From Herbinix sp. (lineage in GTDB: Bacteria > Bacillota > Clostridia > Lachnospirales > Lachnospiraceae): 64,000 nucleotides of DNA. Below the pieces are notes generated by a model, which saw only the letters and a program-made list of their open reading frames with translations, searched no databases and was not told the origin of the DNA. This document shows positions 55,371 to 64,000 of the stretch, piece after piece. The translations under genes were made by a program, and so were the position numbers. The DNA lies in the NCBI GenBank assembly GCA_029238935.1, contig JAQZBN010000001.1, positions 62,001 through 126,000 on the forward strand, in the 5' to 3' direction. Numbering within the stretch: position 1 is the stretch's first letter; every line of letters begins with the position of its first letter.

Positions 55371-56234
55371 CTATTTTATACCCGAATGTGCCATCGTATT
55401 CATTACTTTACTTTGAAGCAGTATGAACAAAACAATATTCGGTACAAACATAATCAATGCTCCGGCTGCTGCCACCCCTTGTCCTGCTACATTATTATTC
55501 ACATTAATCAAAGTACTCATATAAAAAGCTAAGGTTTTCATACTTTCTTTCGTCGTAAACATACTGGAAGTTTCAAGATTTCCCCATACCTGTTGAAAGG
55601 ATAAAATGCATACCGTTGCTACTGCCGGCTTAATGAGCGGAAGTATAACCTTATAGTAGACTTTGAACATACCTGCGCCATCGACTACTGCTGCTTCCAC
55701 CAGTTCATCCGGGACATCATCAATAAATTGCTTCACCAAGAATAATCCGACCGGCATCGCAAGCAAAGGTAAGATATGTCCTAAGTAAGTATCCATAATA
55801 TGCATTTTATCAATCACCAAATATCTCGGTATTAAAACTGCTGCAGGTACAAACATCATAGATAGCGTGTTTATTTCAAAGATCAGCTTTTTCCCTTTGA
55901 ATTTCAATTTGGATAAAGCAAATCCCGCCATCGATCCTACGATTACCGTTAATGTCACAACCGCTACGGTAATAAATAGCGAATTAAATAAATAACGGCT
56001 CATGGCTACGGTTGATGTTTGGGTTGTTTGGCTTAGCTTAGTAAAGTTATCCATCGTAGGGTTTACCGCAAAGAACTTGGGCGGAAAAGCAAATAACTCT
56101 CCTAAAGGTTTGAATGCATGATTTACAATATATACAATTGGTATTGCCATAAAGATAGCCAATGGTATTAAAATCACATAGAATTTCGTTTGGTCTTTGT
56201 GAAAACCTTTGGGATTAATCGATATGCTTTTCAT
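55371..56234 (-). CDS. Carbohydrate ABC transporter permease (MalG-like), third permease of the cluster
   Basis: A 287-residue permease with six membrane segments and the EAA loop VEAAVVDGAGMFKVYYKVIL followed by PLIKP. It is the second MalG-like gene of the cluster, placed after the binding-protein gene. The ATG at 56234 follows AAAGGTAGGG; a TTG at 56252 includes the ribosome site. It ends in VMNTMAHSGIK, as many MalG proteins do. Whether it replaces or supplements the other MalG-like permease is not known. Confidence 0.92.
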   Translation of the reverse strand: MKSISINPKGFHKDQTKFYVILIPLAIFMAIPIVYIVNHAFKPLGELFAFPPKFFAVNPTMDNFTKLSQTTQTSTVAMSRYLFNSLFITVAVVTLTVIVGSMAGFALSKLKFKGKKLIFEINTLSMMFVPAAVLIPRYLVIDKMHIMDTYLGHILPLLAMPVGLFLVKQFIDDVPDELVEAAVVDGAGMFKVYYKVILPLIKPAVATVCILSFQQVWGNLETSSMFTTKESMKTLAFYMSTLINVNNNVAGQGVAAAGALIMFVPNIVLFILLQSKVMNTMAHSGIK

Positions 56235-56255
56235 AATTACCCTACCTTTCAAGCT

Positions 56256-57731
56256 TTAATTCGGCAAATTAGCAAGCCATTGATCTTTAAATTCGTTTGC
56301 TTTTTGAGTTAATGTATCAGCCATTTCTGCCGGAGTAACTTCTCTGTTATCTAACTGTGCCCAGACACCATTTTCATTCATCCAGGTATCAAATAAACTC
56401 CAGCCGGGAGCTACGGAGGCAACCGTAGGTACAACGTCCGTTAATCTTGCATAAACTTCTTTAATATCTTCTCTATCTGTATAGCCATTTACTACATCCC
56501 ATACTTCTTGATTATTGATAACAGGCATACGACTAACAACCGGAACACCTGCTGCTTTGTAACCTTCCATACGGTTTAAGCAAGCCTGTTTACCCCAGGT
56601 AACCCATTTTTGTAATTCCCATGCTTCTCTAGGATACTCAGTGGAAGCTGAAATTACACTATAATCCACTACTGCCATTTGTCTGCCGGATGGTCCTGCC
56701 GGTTGTGGATAGTATAAGAATTCACATCCGGATTGAGCTTTTACAGCGTCTTCAAAATATGCAATCGTCCAGGTCCAGTCAAGGTGCATTGCACTTCTAC
56801 CATATCCAGGAGGCCATGCGCCTTCATCACCAAGCCATTTTAACTTATCTTCTGCAGATTCCCATTCACAGATATCGTTATCAATAAAATCATACTTTAA
56901 GTTCATAGCATCGATCCAGGTTTGGTCAAACGCATAGTTTGATCCATCCCATCCACGGATCGACTGTGTATCGCTATACTGTGCAGGGAAATAGTCTGGA
57001 TAGGTCGGATTAGAAGTACCAAAGTTAAAGTCTTCCGGATGAGATAATCTGGTTGCTATATCTTTAAATTCATCTATCGTCCAATCATAGGAAGGCAACG
57101 GTTCATTGTATTTCTCAAATAAGGTTTTGTTTACAAAGACAAGTTCCGGGAACATAACCCAAGGCATACTGTATAGCTTGCCATTGATTTTTGCATTGGT
57201 TAACATGGATGGATAGATTTCTGCAGTTTCAGGATCCTTTGCTGCAAAATCAGTAACATCAAGTGCCCATTGATTCATAACTGCGTCTGTTACAGAGAAA
57301 ACGCCAAATACATCCGGTAGAGCACCAGTTGCCGCAAGGGAAGTTAAACCATCTGCCCAGGTAGCCTGATCAATTGTAACAAATTCTACAGTAATGTTTG
57401 GATATGCTTCCATAAATGCTGCGATTTGTTTATCTTTTGCTTCGATTTCACCCTTTTCACCTAATCCCCAACATGCATAGGTAAGTGTAATCTCATCTGT
57501 TGTCATTGGTTCAAGACCGGATTCCTCCGCCACTGCACCTTCCTCTGCTGTTTCGCCGGCATCATCTGCACTTGCATCATCAGCACTAGCATCATCCGTA
57601 GTACCTGCATCAGTACTAGTATCGGATTGATTACTGCTGTCAGCAGCTTCTTTTTTATTGCTGCACGCAGTAAGAGATGTGAGCATTAATACTGCTATTA
57701 CTACTAATGCTATCATTCTTTTGAATTTCAT
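56256..57731 (-). CDS. Sugar ABC transporter substrate-binding lipoprotein
   Basis: A 491-residue lipoprotein with the lipobox LTSLTAC, a Ser/Asp/Ala-rich linker to about residue 70 and a type 1 sugar-binding domain (ITLTYACWGLGEKGEIEAKD, EAYPNITVEFVTID, LPDVFGVFSVTD). It is the only binding protein of the cluster. GAGGAGG precedes the ATG at 57731. The 135 bases upstream hold two overlapping inverted repeats. The ligand is unknown. Confidence 0.93.
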   Translation of the reverse strand: MKFKRMIALVVIAVLMLTSLTACSNKKEAADSSNQSDTSTDAGTTDDASADDASADDAGETAEEGAVAEESGLEPMTTDEITLTYACWGLGEKGEIEAKDKQIAAFMEAYPNITVEFVTIDQATWADGLTSLAATGALPDVFGVFSVTDAVMNQWALDVTDFAAKDPETAEIYPSMLTNAKINGKLYSMPWVMFPELVFVNKTLFEKYNEPLPSYDWTIDEFKDIATRLSHPEDFNFGTSNPTYPDYFPAQYSDTQSIRGWDGSNYAFDQTWIDAMNLKYDFIDNDICEWESAEDKLKWLGDEGAWPPGYGRSAMHLDWTWTIAYFEDAVKAQSGCEFLYYPQPAGPSGRQMAVVDYSVISASTEYPREAWELQKWVTWGKQACLNRMEGYKAAGVPVVSRMPVINNQEVWDVVNGYTDREDIKEVYARLTDVVPTVASVAPGWSLFDTWMNENGVWAQLDNREVTPAEMADTLTQKANEFKDQWLANLPN

Positions 57732-57750
57732 ATTCCATTCCTCCTCATTA

Positions 57751-57786
57751 TATAGTTGCAGAGTTTTTCCAACTATACATCTCTGC
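57751..57786 (-). other. Overlapping inverted repeats before the binding-protein gene
   Basis: TATAGTTG (57751-57758) pairs with CAACTATA (57770-57777), and GCAGAG (57758-57763) pairs with CTCTGC (57781-57786). The two stems interlock, so only one can form fully, or a strained pseudoknot. They end just ahead of the GAGGAGG site. Confidence 0.6.
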
Positions 57787-57866
57787 TTATGTATAATTGA
57801 AATTTTTATTATTCTTAGTATCCACAGTGCCGCATACCAAGTATAGTTACATCGTCATTTTGCTCC

Positions 57867-58871
57867 TTATTCCCCGGTTATACCGGTACGGTCAATTCCT
57901 TCTACAAAATATCGCTGGAGACAAAAATAAATCAGTAATAAGGGTGCTATCGTAATCACGGTAGCTGCCATTTTGATGGCTTCGTTGGCGACAGACTCTC
58001 CCATAACAGAGGTGCCCCAACCCGATACTGCTTGTACATGCTGTTTATAACTGGCTTCAAAGTTCTGCAGCTCCAATAGCATTGTTCGTACCACATTGGT
58101 ATCCGTAGCACTGGTAATTCCCATGTACAGGGAAGTAAAATAGGTATCATTCCAGTACCATACAAAAGAAAACAAGAAACTAATAATAAACGCCGGTACT
58201 GCCAAAGGAACCGCAATTCCAAAAAAGATTTTAAATTCCGATGCACCGTCCACTCTGGCTGCTTCATCTAACGATAAGGGTGTCTGTTTAAAAAACTGCA
58301 TAAAGATCAGAACAAAAATTGCACTTTTTGTTCCTTGACCCAAAAGAGCAGGATAGATCAAGGTTTTTAGCGTACCAATCATTTTATAATCCGAAAACAT
58401 CGTATATTTTGGAACCATCAGTACATAGGGCGGAACGATAAAAGTAATTAAGATCAACGCCATTAATAGCTTTTTTCCCGGAAATTTATATCGGGCTAGT
58501 CCATATCCCGTCAACCCACATACCGCTGTCTGTGCTAACGCCGGCAGTAGTGCACTTAAGATGGTATTTCCCAAAGTTGTCTTTACCTTCATGACATCAA
58601 AGGCTTCTTTGTAATTGTCAAAGGTAACGGAAGTCGGGATCCATTTTACCGATGCATCTAATAAATCAGGAAGCGACTTCAAGCTAGTGATAAACATATC
58701 TAAGATCGGGTATAGGTAAACAAAACCCATAGCGATCAATATGGCATAGACAATCGCCATATATAAAACACCTCGTCTGTTTTGCCTTCCCCATAATTTT
58801 GATTTCATTCTTGCAAAGAAGGGGCCATTAAAAATCCCATCATACTGATTTTGTTTTATGATTGATTTCAT
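57867..58871 (-). CDS. Carbohydrate ABC transporter permease (MalG-like)
   Basis: A 334-residue permease, longer than its MalG-like neighbour because of a 40-residue basic N-terminal tail. It has six membrane segments, the coupling loop DEAARVDGASEFKIFFGIAV followed by PLAVP, and the tail YFVEGIDRTGITGE. The ATG at 58871 follows AGAGGG and comes one base after the stop of the MalF-like gene; a start at 58904 would overlap. The pair is probably translated together. Confidence 0.92.
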   Translation of the reverse strand: MKSIIKQNQYDGIFNGPFFARMKSKLWGRQNRRGVLYMAIVYAILIAMGFVYLYPILDMFITSLKSLPDLLDASVKWIPTSVTFDNYKEAFDVMKVKTTLGNTILSALLPALAQTAVCGLTGYGLARYKFPGKKLLMALILITFIVPPYVLMVPKYTMFSDYKMIGTLKTLIYPALLGQGTKSAIFVLIFMQFFKQTPLSLDEAARVDGASEFKIFFGIAVPLAVPAFIISFLFSFVWYWNDTYFTSLYMGITSATDTNVVRTMLLELQNFEASYKQHVQAVSGWGTSVMGESVANEAIKMAATVITIAPLLLIYFCLQRYFVEGIDRTGITGE

Positions 58872-58872
58872 T

Positions 58873-59784
58873 CTAATACCCTCTCTTTCTCGTAATTTGT
58901 GCATGTTTTACTTTTACCTTAGCATCTCTCCCAAACAACAAGAAGCTTACAAGCAATAACAACGCAATACTAACGGAATAAACCCAGGCTGCTGCTGAAG
59001 CTACGCCAAATCCACGATTGGAAGCATCCAGCATACTGTCCCGTATCCAAATGATCAACTCATTGATCTCTGAGGTTGCAAGAAATACGATAATATAGAT
59101 TGCATTGATTAAAATCATTCCTTTGATGGAAGGTAATACAATCTTCCAAAAGGAAACCCAGGAGGAAGCTCCATCAATGGAGGAGGCTTCGTATAGGGCG
59201 ATATCTATTTTTTGAAGCCCTGCAAAAAATATCAAGATTGGTACACCCGAATACCATAGGATCAAAATCAACTGACTAAACAAGGTCGTAACCGGTTCCA
59301 CGAGAAAATAGGGAAGGGTTTTATTAATCATGTCGTAAAATCCATATTGTTCAATCAAAGGGATCGTAGATGCACCTTCATTCAAGAGCATATTGATTAC
59401 AGGACCGCTGACAACGATGATCGGGAGGAAGAACAAGGTACGAAATACTCCCTTTAATTTAACCTTTTGATTTAATAACAATGCCAAAACCAAGGAAAAG
59501 ACTATGATGAGCGGAACCTCCAGAATAATGTCCTTAAAAAATTTAATTAATTGTTCAATAAAGTAAGGATCCTTTGTAAAGAAATATTTAAAATTACTCC
59601 AGCCAACCGGTGTCATATTCCTTCCCTTTGCCGTAATCGTCACTTTATTAAAACTATAGATTAAGGATTGAATTAAGGGATACATAAAAAACAAGAGGAA
59701 ACCGGCGATCCAAGGGGTAACAAAGATTAACCCGGCAATACTATGCTTCGCAGCCATATTAAATATTTTTTTTCGTTTCTTCAT
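58873..59784 (-). CDS. Carbohydrate ABC transporter permease (MalF-like)
   Basis: A 303-residue permease with six membrane segments and the coupling loop YEASSIDGASSWVSFWKIVL followed by PSIKG. The periplasmic-equivalent loop after the first helix is short. AGAGGT precedes the ATG. It lies 16 bases after the DUF5696-like gene and directly before the MalG-like gene. Confidence 0.92.
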   Translation of the reverse strand: MKKRKKIFNMAAKHSIAGLIFVTPWIAGFLLFFMYPLIQSLIYSFNKVTITAKGRNMTPVGWSNFKYFFTKDPYFIEQLIKFFKDIILEVPLIIVFSLVLALLLNQKVKLKGVFRTLFFLPIIVVSGPVINMLLNEGASTIPLIEQYGFYDMINKTLPYFLVEPVTTLFSQLILILWYSGVPILIFFAGLQKIDIALYEASSIDGASSWVSFWKIVLPSIKGMILINAIYIIVFLATSEINELIIWIRDSMLDASNRGFGVASAAAWVYSVSIALLLLVSFLLFGRDAKVKVKHAQITRKRGY

Positions 59785-59800
59785 ATTGCTACCTCTTTTA

Positions 59801-61996
59801 TTATTTTACAGAGAAGGACATCGCTGACACGGTTAAATCACCAACTTTATAATCCTCATCGGAATAGTTAATGTAAATCTGCACTCCATTATCATAAAGA
59901 ACCAACACAACATCAGACTCTATATATTGATGAGATTTGATCGGTACTCCTTCCACCAGTCGCAGTACATCGCCCATTTCTTTGTAATACTGCTCAATCG
60001 TCCCCTTTAAGACCGCATATTCCGATGTATAAATATAGGATGAATTTGTATTACGCAGCTGATTTGGCGATTCTCCGGTTACTAGAAAACTTGGATAAGC
60101 ACCGTATTCTATCATTTTAAGATAAAATTCTTTTTCATTGGCTTCAAAATTGTAATCTTTGGCCCAATAAGGCAGATAGCCTTTCAGAACAATCGGAAGA
60201 AACGGAATTTCCTTGCTAAGATAGGAATAATTCGAAGTAGACATTGGCATGTCAAAGTACTGATCCGCTGCATCCCACAGATACACATTGGGGTATTCCA
60301 AGGATAAATTTATTCCGTCAAATTGATTTACAATATCTATCGTCCTCTGCGCCGTATCACCTCTGGTATAAATATCACCTCCGGAATAGTAGGAGAATAA
60401 TTCATTGGTAATGGAAAGCAGTCCTACATTGGTAACCGCTGTTCCATCGTACCTCTTTTTAAATCGGCTTACTAAATCATAGGATTTCGATGGTGTAAAA
60501 TAATGCATCGCATCAAACACAGAAGCATTGGTAGGTTCTTCTACAATTACCTGATTGATCCCCTTTACAATATCCTTTGAGGTATTATAGAAGCGGCTTG
60601 GATTCGCTTTTAAAAAATCCTGGTTTAATACAAGTTCAATATCCTTTTGCTGCAACTTCTCTATTAGATGGAATAATTTTTTCTGATCTCCCAGCTTTCG
60701 CTCTATTTTAAACTTACCACTTCCTAGGGCAAGAGAATTCCCTTTTGCCTGCCATCCGGTATAAACAGGAAGGATATCAGTGATCTCATTCCGAATTAAA
60801 TCAGAGGTGATTTCGTCCACTTGTTTCACTGTGGTCATCGGAACAACAACATGAAAGATAAACCATTTTTTCGTATCAGCTCCAAAAAAATCCAGCTTCA
60901 CTTGAAACTTATCACCCTTTGCAGTTAATAACCCCTGGTCAACCAAATAAGATTGATAGGTTTTTGCTAAACCCGTGTAATCCGCTTTATCCCCTGATAC
61001 AAACTGATAATTGATTTTAATATCTCTCATATAAGGAGTTTTTTCATAAGTAGGAACACCGGAGGATGCTGCTGTTTGCATTGTATATACTTCACGATAA
61101 TGAAACTTTGTAGTAATCCAGTTAAATTCAGTCGTAACACCATTGGGGTAGGCTAAAATTTCTGCATTATACTGACCCTCTTCCACAATACCAAGGAAGC
61201 CTTGCTGCTTTTTCGAATAAATCATACCAAATACCGGTACCGTAATTGCTTCCGGTTCTGTTACTGCCGGTTTAAATACTTCGCTTATTTCAGATTTATC
61301 AATTCCTACATTTTCCCCAAAGATCTTCTTGGTATAAGGGGTTTTGAATTTTCCATGATTGTCTGACAGGTCAATCAGTGCCCCAGCTCCTTCCGGAACC
61401 AGCATATACCCTTCTTCTTCCCCCAGCTTGGTAGCTCCAAGCATCGGGTACAGATAGATTGCTCCAAGCTTGTAGGTCTCACCTTCCGATATACTGTCTT
61501 TTTTTACTCCGGCAGTCATTCCTTCACCGGTGAGTCTCACTTCTAAAGTCATGTGAAAGTCGTAGGTTTCATAAAACAGCTCTGCGTCAAAGCCATCATT
61601 ATAGTAGAGATATGTAACCTTAGGTGTACCTTTTAACAAATCTACTCTCTCTGGCATGGTAGATTTTTGACTATAGAATTCAACACTAACTCCGGATTTC
61701 ATAAAACCTTGCCAGGAGGCATTGGATATCTCATCCGTTTTTGTGGTCTCATATTGAAAGCCTGTGTTTAAATCTTTAATTATGAGACCTAGGGTTGACT
61801 CTTCCAATTGCATTTGATAATTTTCATTTTCAATCAAGACGTTCCCCTGTTGATTTCTTATCGGTTCTACGTTCTTTGCTTTCTCTTCCTTTACTGCGGT
61901 ATTCCCATCCTTTTTATCACTGGAAGCAGAGGCAACGATACTAAAAGCCATAAACACTAGAAGGAATACCAATACAAACCGTTTCTTATTTACCAC
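59801..61996 (-). CDS. Large secreted protein, DUF5696-like, possible glycosidase fold
   Basis: A 731-residue protein with a signal peptide (FVLVFLLVFMAFSIVASASS). The sequence fits what I recall of the DUF5696 family, of no established function. Residues about 45-330 are beta-rich (GNVLIENENYQMQLEESTLG, YLYPMLGATKLGEEEG). The middle (about 330-650) reads like an alpha/beta barrel: DILPVYTGWQAKG, LIEKLQQKDIELVLNQDF, FDGINLSLEYPNVYLWDAAD and YGAYPSFLVTGESP. The last 75 residues are a small beta domain (VVLVLYDNGVQIYINYS). This order recalls GH-clan enzymes with a central barrel, so a glycosidase-like role is possible, but no catalytic pair is assigned. It overlaps the upstream gene by 11 bases and precedes the importer permeases. 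Confidence 0.7.
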   Translation of the reverse strand: MVNKKRFVLVFLLVFMAFSIVASASSDKKDGNTAVKEEKAKNVEPIRNQQGNVLIENENYQMQLEESTLGLIIKDLNTGFQYETTKTDEISNASWQGFMKSGVSVEFYSQKSTMPERVDLLKGTPKVTYLYYNDGFDAELFYETYDFHMTLEVRLTGEGMTAGVKKDSISEGETYKLGAIYLYPMLGATKLGEEEGYMLVPEGAGALIDLSDNHGKFKTPYTKKIFGENVGIDKSEISEVFKPAVTEPEAITVPVFGMIYSKKQQGFLGIVEEGQYNAEILAYPNGVTTEFNWITTKFHYREVYTMQTAASSGVPTYEKTPYMRDIKINYQFVSGDKADYTGLAKTYQSYLVDQGLLTAKGDKFQVKLDFFGADTKKWFIFHVVVPMTTVKQVDEITSDLIRNEITDILPVYTGWQAKGNSLALGSGKFKIERKLGDQKKLFHLIEKLQQKDIELVLNQDFLKANPSRFYNTSKDIVKGINQVIVEEPTNASVFDAMHYFTPSKSYDLVSRFKKRYDGTAVTNVGLLSITNELFSYYSGGDIYTRGDTAQRTIDIVNQFDGINLSLEYPNVYLWDAADQYFDMPMSTSNYSYLSKEIPFLPIVLKGYLPYWAKDYNFEANEKEFYLKMIEYGAYPSFLVTGESPNQLRNTNSSYIYTSEYAVLKGTIEQYYKEMGDVLRLVEGVPIKSHQYIESDVVLVLYDNGVQIYINYSDEDYKVGDLTVSAMSFSVK

Positions 61997-64000
61997 GATA
62001 ATATCCCTCCTTAAAGATTGATAAAATGAAATCCAATACCTGTTTCATCAGTGCAAACAGGATAAAACCTGCTGCCACCAGTACAATCATTGTAAATAGT
62101 GTTAAGAAAATACAACGAAATGTTTCTTTGAAGGTATAGCTTTGTATTTCTTTTATCATCACAACAATAAGAACTGCCATTGCTGCAATGATAAAAAAGC
62201 TTAAGAACCCAATAATAAAGCTTTCGTTATAGGTTAATACATGACTTAAGAGTATAACGATCGGCTGAAAGAATAGATATGGCATCAAGCAATATGCAAA
62301 GGCTTGATAGATATTCTTGCCGGAGCCTTCTCCATCTCGAATGGAGCAGATCAAATTGTTGCATACGATACACAGCGTCAGCATGCCAAACACAAAGATA
62401 AAGTCAGTACCTATTTCATAACGGCCATCTTCTATTTTTTTAAACAAGAAACCACTATAATATTTATTCAGGATATAAATTATAAAAAATATGATATAGA
62501 TCATAGTCGATGATAAGTTAGAAACCTTATGTTCCCACTTAATACCGTAAAATGCATCGGCAGGATTTTTCAACATGCGTTTTAGATAAGTAAGTTCCCG
62601 AATTAACTTTCGATTTTTTACATAGCGGACTCCTTTTGTAATTTCCTTAACTCCCGGAGCCTTATCCTTGATTTTGTTAAGGATCTTTAATAAAATGACC
62701 AAAGCTGCAACTCCAAAGAAAATGTTGATAATATTTGCTCTCAGCCAAACATTTCTAAGTTCCCAAAAGGCATCGGAATACCCTTCTTCATCTCCTCCGA
62801 GTCTTGCTGATGTTAAAGCTTCCTCGTAGTTTTCCAGACGATAGAACGCTTTACCAATTCCACGGTGTGCATAATCGAATAAGCTATTCTTTCTAAGAAC
62901 TTCTGACCAAGGCTCATGGCTTTCTACATAATAACCTTCTTGAAAGAGATTTAATGCCTTGTGTACCGTCTTGGCATACTCGGTCTGTTCAAAAACAGTG
63001 ATGCTGCCGGTTTCTGTATCCAGTACATAAAGATTACCCTGATGATCTACCTCAATAGCCGTAGGAGCTACAAATAGTCCGGTCCGGTTCTTTCCATCAT
63101 CTCTACCACCGAATAAGAACAACAATTCTTGGTCTCTGGTGTATTCGTATATATAACCTTGGTTCGATACCGTAAAGATATTTTCCATATCTCCTACCGC
63201 AATATCAGCAACCAGATCATCCACATATCCGCCGGAAAGCATGTTCTTACCAGCCATATTAAACTTCTTTAAACCATCATTCTTAGACCCTTGTGTAACA
63301 GTGTAGATCAGTCCGTTGGCATCAATATCAATATTGACTGCAGCAGAGGGAACATTACTTTGCAAAGAAGCCTTCATCTCATCGGAAAAAACCAATCTTC
63401 TTAGCATCTGCGACAAACTAATAAAGGTATTATTCGCACCAAAATATCCATAAAAGTCGCCTTTTCCACTAAAGGTTAATATTCCGTTGGCATTTCCCTC
63501 GGACAGTGTATAGATACTGCCAGCGGAATTAACAACCAGTTTACTAGGAGCATATCTGCTCTCAGGAGCAAACAGCGGGCTTTGTGGTGTTTCATATTCT
63601 TTCTGAAGTGATCCGTCCGCGGAATAAACCAGTATCTTTGCGGCTTTCGGATCCGCTATGAAAAGGGTTTCTTTCGAGTCTACATAAATTCCGGTAGGTC
63701 CCTTTAACTCTTTATCAATGACCGTAATTAAGTTTCCTTTTAAATCACAGACCAGAATACGTTTATTTCCCGTATCTGCAATATACATTTTTTTATTCTC
63801 TGATATGAATAAATCGGTTGGTTTTTTTAATGTTTCCTCACCAAATTTATCATATACAAGAGAAGGGGTATAACCGTCCTGTGTATTAACAAAATTCCCA
63901 TACTTGTCTATCGTCAATGTAGTATAAGGTGCTTCTGCCGCGAAAGCAGCTCCAGGATTACAGAACAGAGTAATAAAAACAAGCATAATTCCTAGATTGT
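61986..64000 (-). CDS. NHL-propeller / YIP1-like membrane protein (5' end probably outside window)
   Basis: At least 666 residues are visible. A signal peptide (LVFITLFCNPGAAFA) precedes an outside beta-propeller of NHL repeats (about residues 20-330: MYIADTGNKRILVCDLKGNL, LFIADPKAAKILVYSADGSL, LYVLDTETGSITVFE). A TPR-like helical stretch (GYYVESHEPWSEVLRK, GIGKAFYRLENYEEALT) and then six membrane segments like those of YIP1-type proteins follow. An ATG at 63986 exists, but the frame stays open beyond it to the window edge and that ATG would give a signal peptide lacking its basic start, so the true start is likely past 64000. It overlaps the next gene and heads the cluster as seen. Confidence 0.75.
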   Translation of the reverse strand, partial: NLGIMLVFITLFCNPGAAFAAEAPYTTLTIDKYGNFVNTQDGYTPSLVYDKFGEETLKKPTDLFISENKKMYIADTGNKRILVCDLKGNLITVIDKELKGPTGIYVDSKETLFIADPKAAKILVYSADGSLQKEYETPQSPLFAPESRYAPSKLVVNSAGSIYTLSEGNANGILTFSGKGDFYGYFGANNTFISLSQMLRRLVFSDEMKASLQSNVPSAAVNIDIDANGLIYTVTQGSKNDGLKKFNMAGKNMLSGGYVDDLVADIAVGDMENIFTVSNQGYIYEYTRDQELLFLFGGRDDGKNRTGLFVAPTAIEVDHQGNLYVLDTETGSITVFEQTEYAKTVHKALNLFQEGYYVESHEPWSEVLRKNSLFDYAHRGIGKAFYRLENYEEALTSARLGGDEEGYSDAFWELRNVWLRANIINIFFGVAALVILLKILNKIKDKAPGVKEITKGVRYVKNRKLIRELTYLKRMLKNPADAFYGIKWEHKVSNLSSTMIYIIFFIIYILNKYYSGFLFKKIEDGRYEIGTDFIFVFGMLTLCIVCNNLICSIRDGEGSGKNIYQAFAYCLMPYLFFQPIVILLSHVLTYNESFIIGFLSFFIIAAMAVLIVVMIKEIQSYTFKETFRCIFLTLFTMIVLVAAGFILFALMKQVLDFILSIFKEGYYRGK

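Noticed and set aside
57956..58267. Minus-strand frame of 103 codons inside the MalG-like gene
   Set aside because: It is another frame of a clear permease gene, on the same strand, without a ribosome site.
1..64000. Mobile elements, prophage, tRNA or rRNA genes
   Set aside because: No transposase, integrase, phage structural gene, terminal inverted repeats with target duplications, or tRNA-like cloverleaf was recognised on reading both strands. A tRNAscan or ISfinder search could still find something small.

Overview
The window reads as chromosome of a low-GC, anaerobic Gram-positive bacterium of the Lachnospiraceae / Clostridium cluster XIVa type, close in character to plant-polysaccharide fermenters such as Lachnoclostridium phytofermentans. 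The reasons are AGGAGG-type ribosome sites, TTGACA/TATAAT promoters, lipobox-bearing binding proteins, many carbohydrate ABC importers without their own ATPase, a GlgC/GlgD pair, a lactate dehydrogenase/Etf module with a ferredoxin domain, and desulfoferrodoxin. No rRNA, tRNA, CRISPR array, phage or insertion sequence was seen. The taxon is an inference from gene content.

Layout. 1-3759: a truncated SDR-membrane-GAF protein resembling PelD, divergent from a DivIVA-like coiled-coil protein. 3882-9917: lactate oxidation (FAD lactate dehydrogenase, EtfA, EtfB, lactate permease) with a FadR-type GntR regulator, a consensus promoter and two matching operators. 10347-13360: a CorA transporter and an HD-GYP protein. 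13719-18075: two paralogous secreted proteins of unknown function and a nitroreductase. 18047-23477: pullulanase, a beta-CASP metallohydrolase, a Crp/Fnr regulator, desulfoferrodoxin and thioredoxin. 23778-29355: a nucleoside-type BMP ABC importer with xanthine phosphoribosyltransferase. 29559-31253: a flavin amine oxidase. 31308-37029: a chemoreceptor and a three-gene sugar importer. 37632-43921: glycogen operon glgC-glgD-glgA-glgP. 44071-52864: a sugar importer with an ArsR-type one-component regulator, facing GH43 and GH2 glycosidases. 53006-53545: a GNAT acetyltransferase. 53785-64000: a sialidase/GH93-like lipoprotein and a sugar-import cluster with three permeases, a large secreted DUF5696-like protein and an NHL-propeller/YIP1-like membrane protein that leaves the window on the right.

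How it fits together. The window describes a cell that takes up oligosaccharides through at least three CUT1-type importers sharing an ATPase encoded elsewhere, trims them with secreted and cytoplasmic glycosidases, stores surplus glucose as glycogen, and can oxidise lactate by flavin-based electron confurcation. The c-di-GMP-related genes (PelD-like protein, HD-GYP protein) hint at a switch between swimming and matrix production. The least explained parts are the SDR-PelD-like protein, the secreted paralogue pair, the ArsR regulator with a beta-rich sensor domain, and the DUF5696/NHL-YIP1 cluster.
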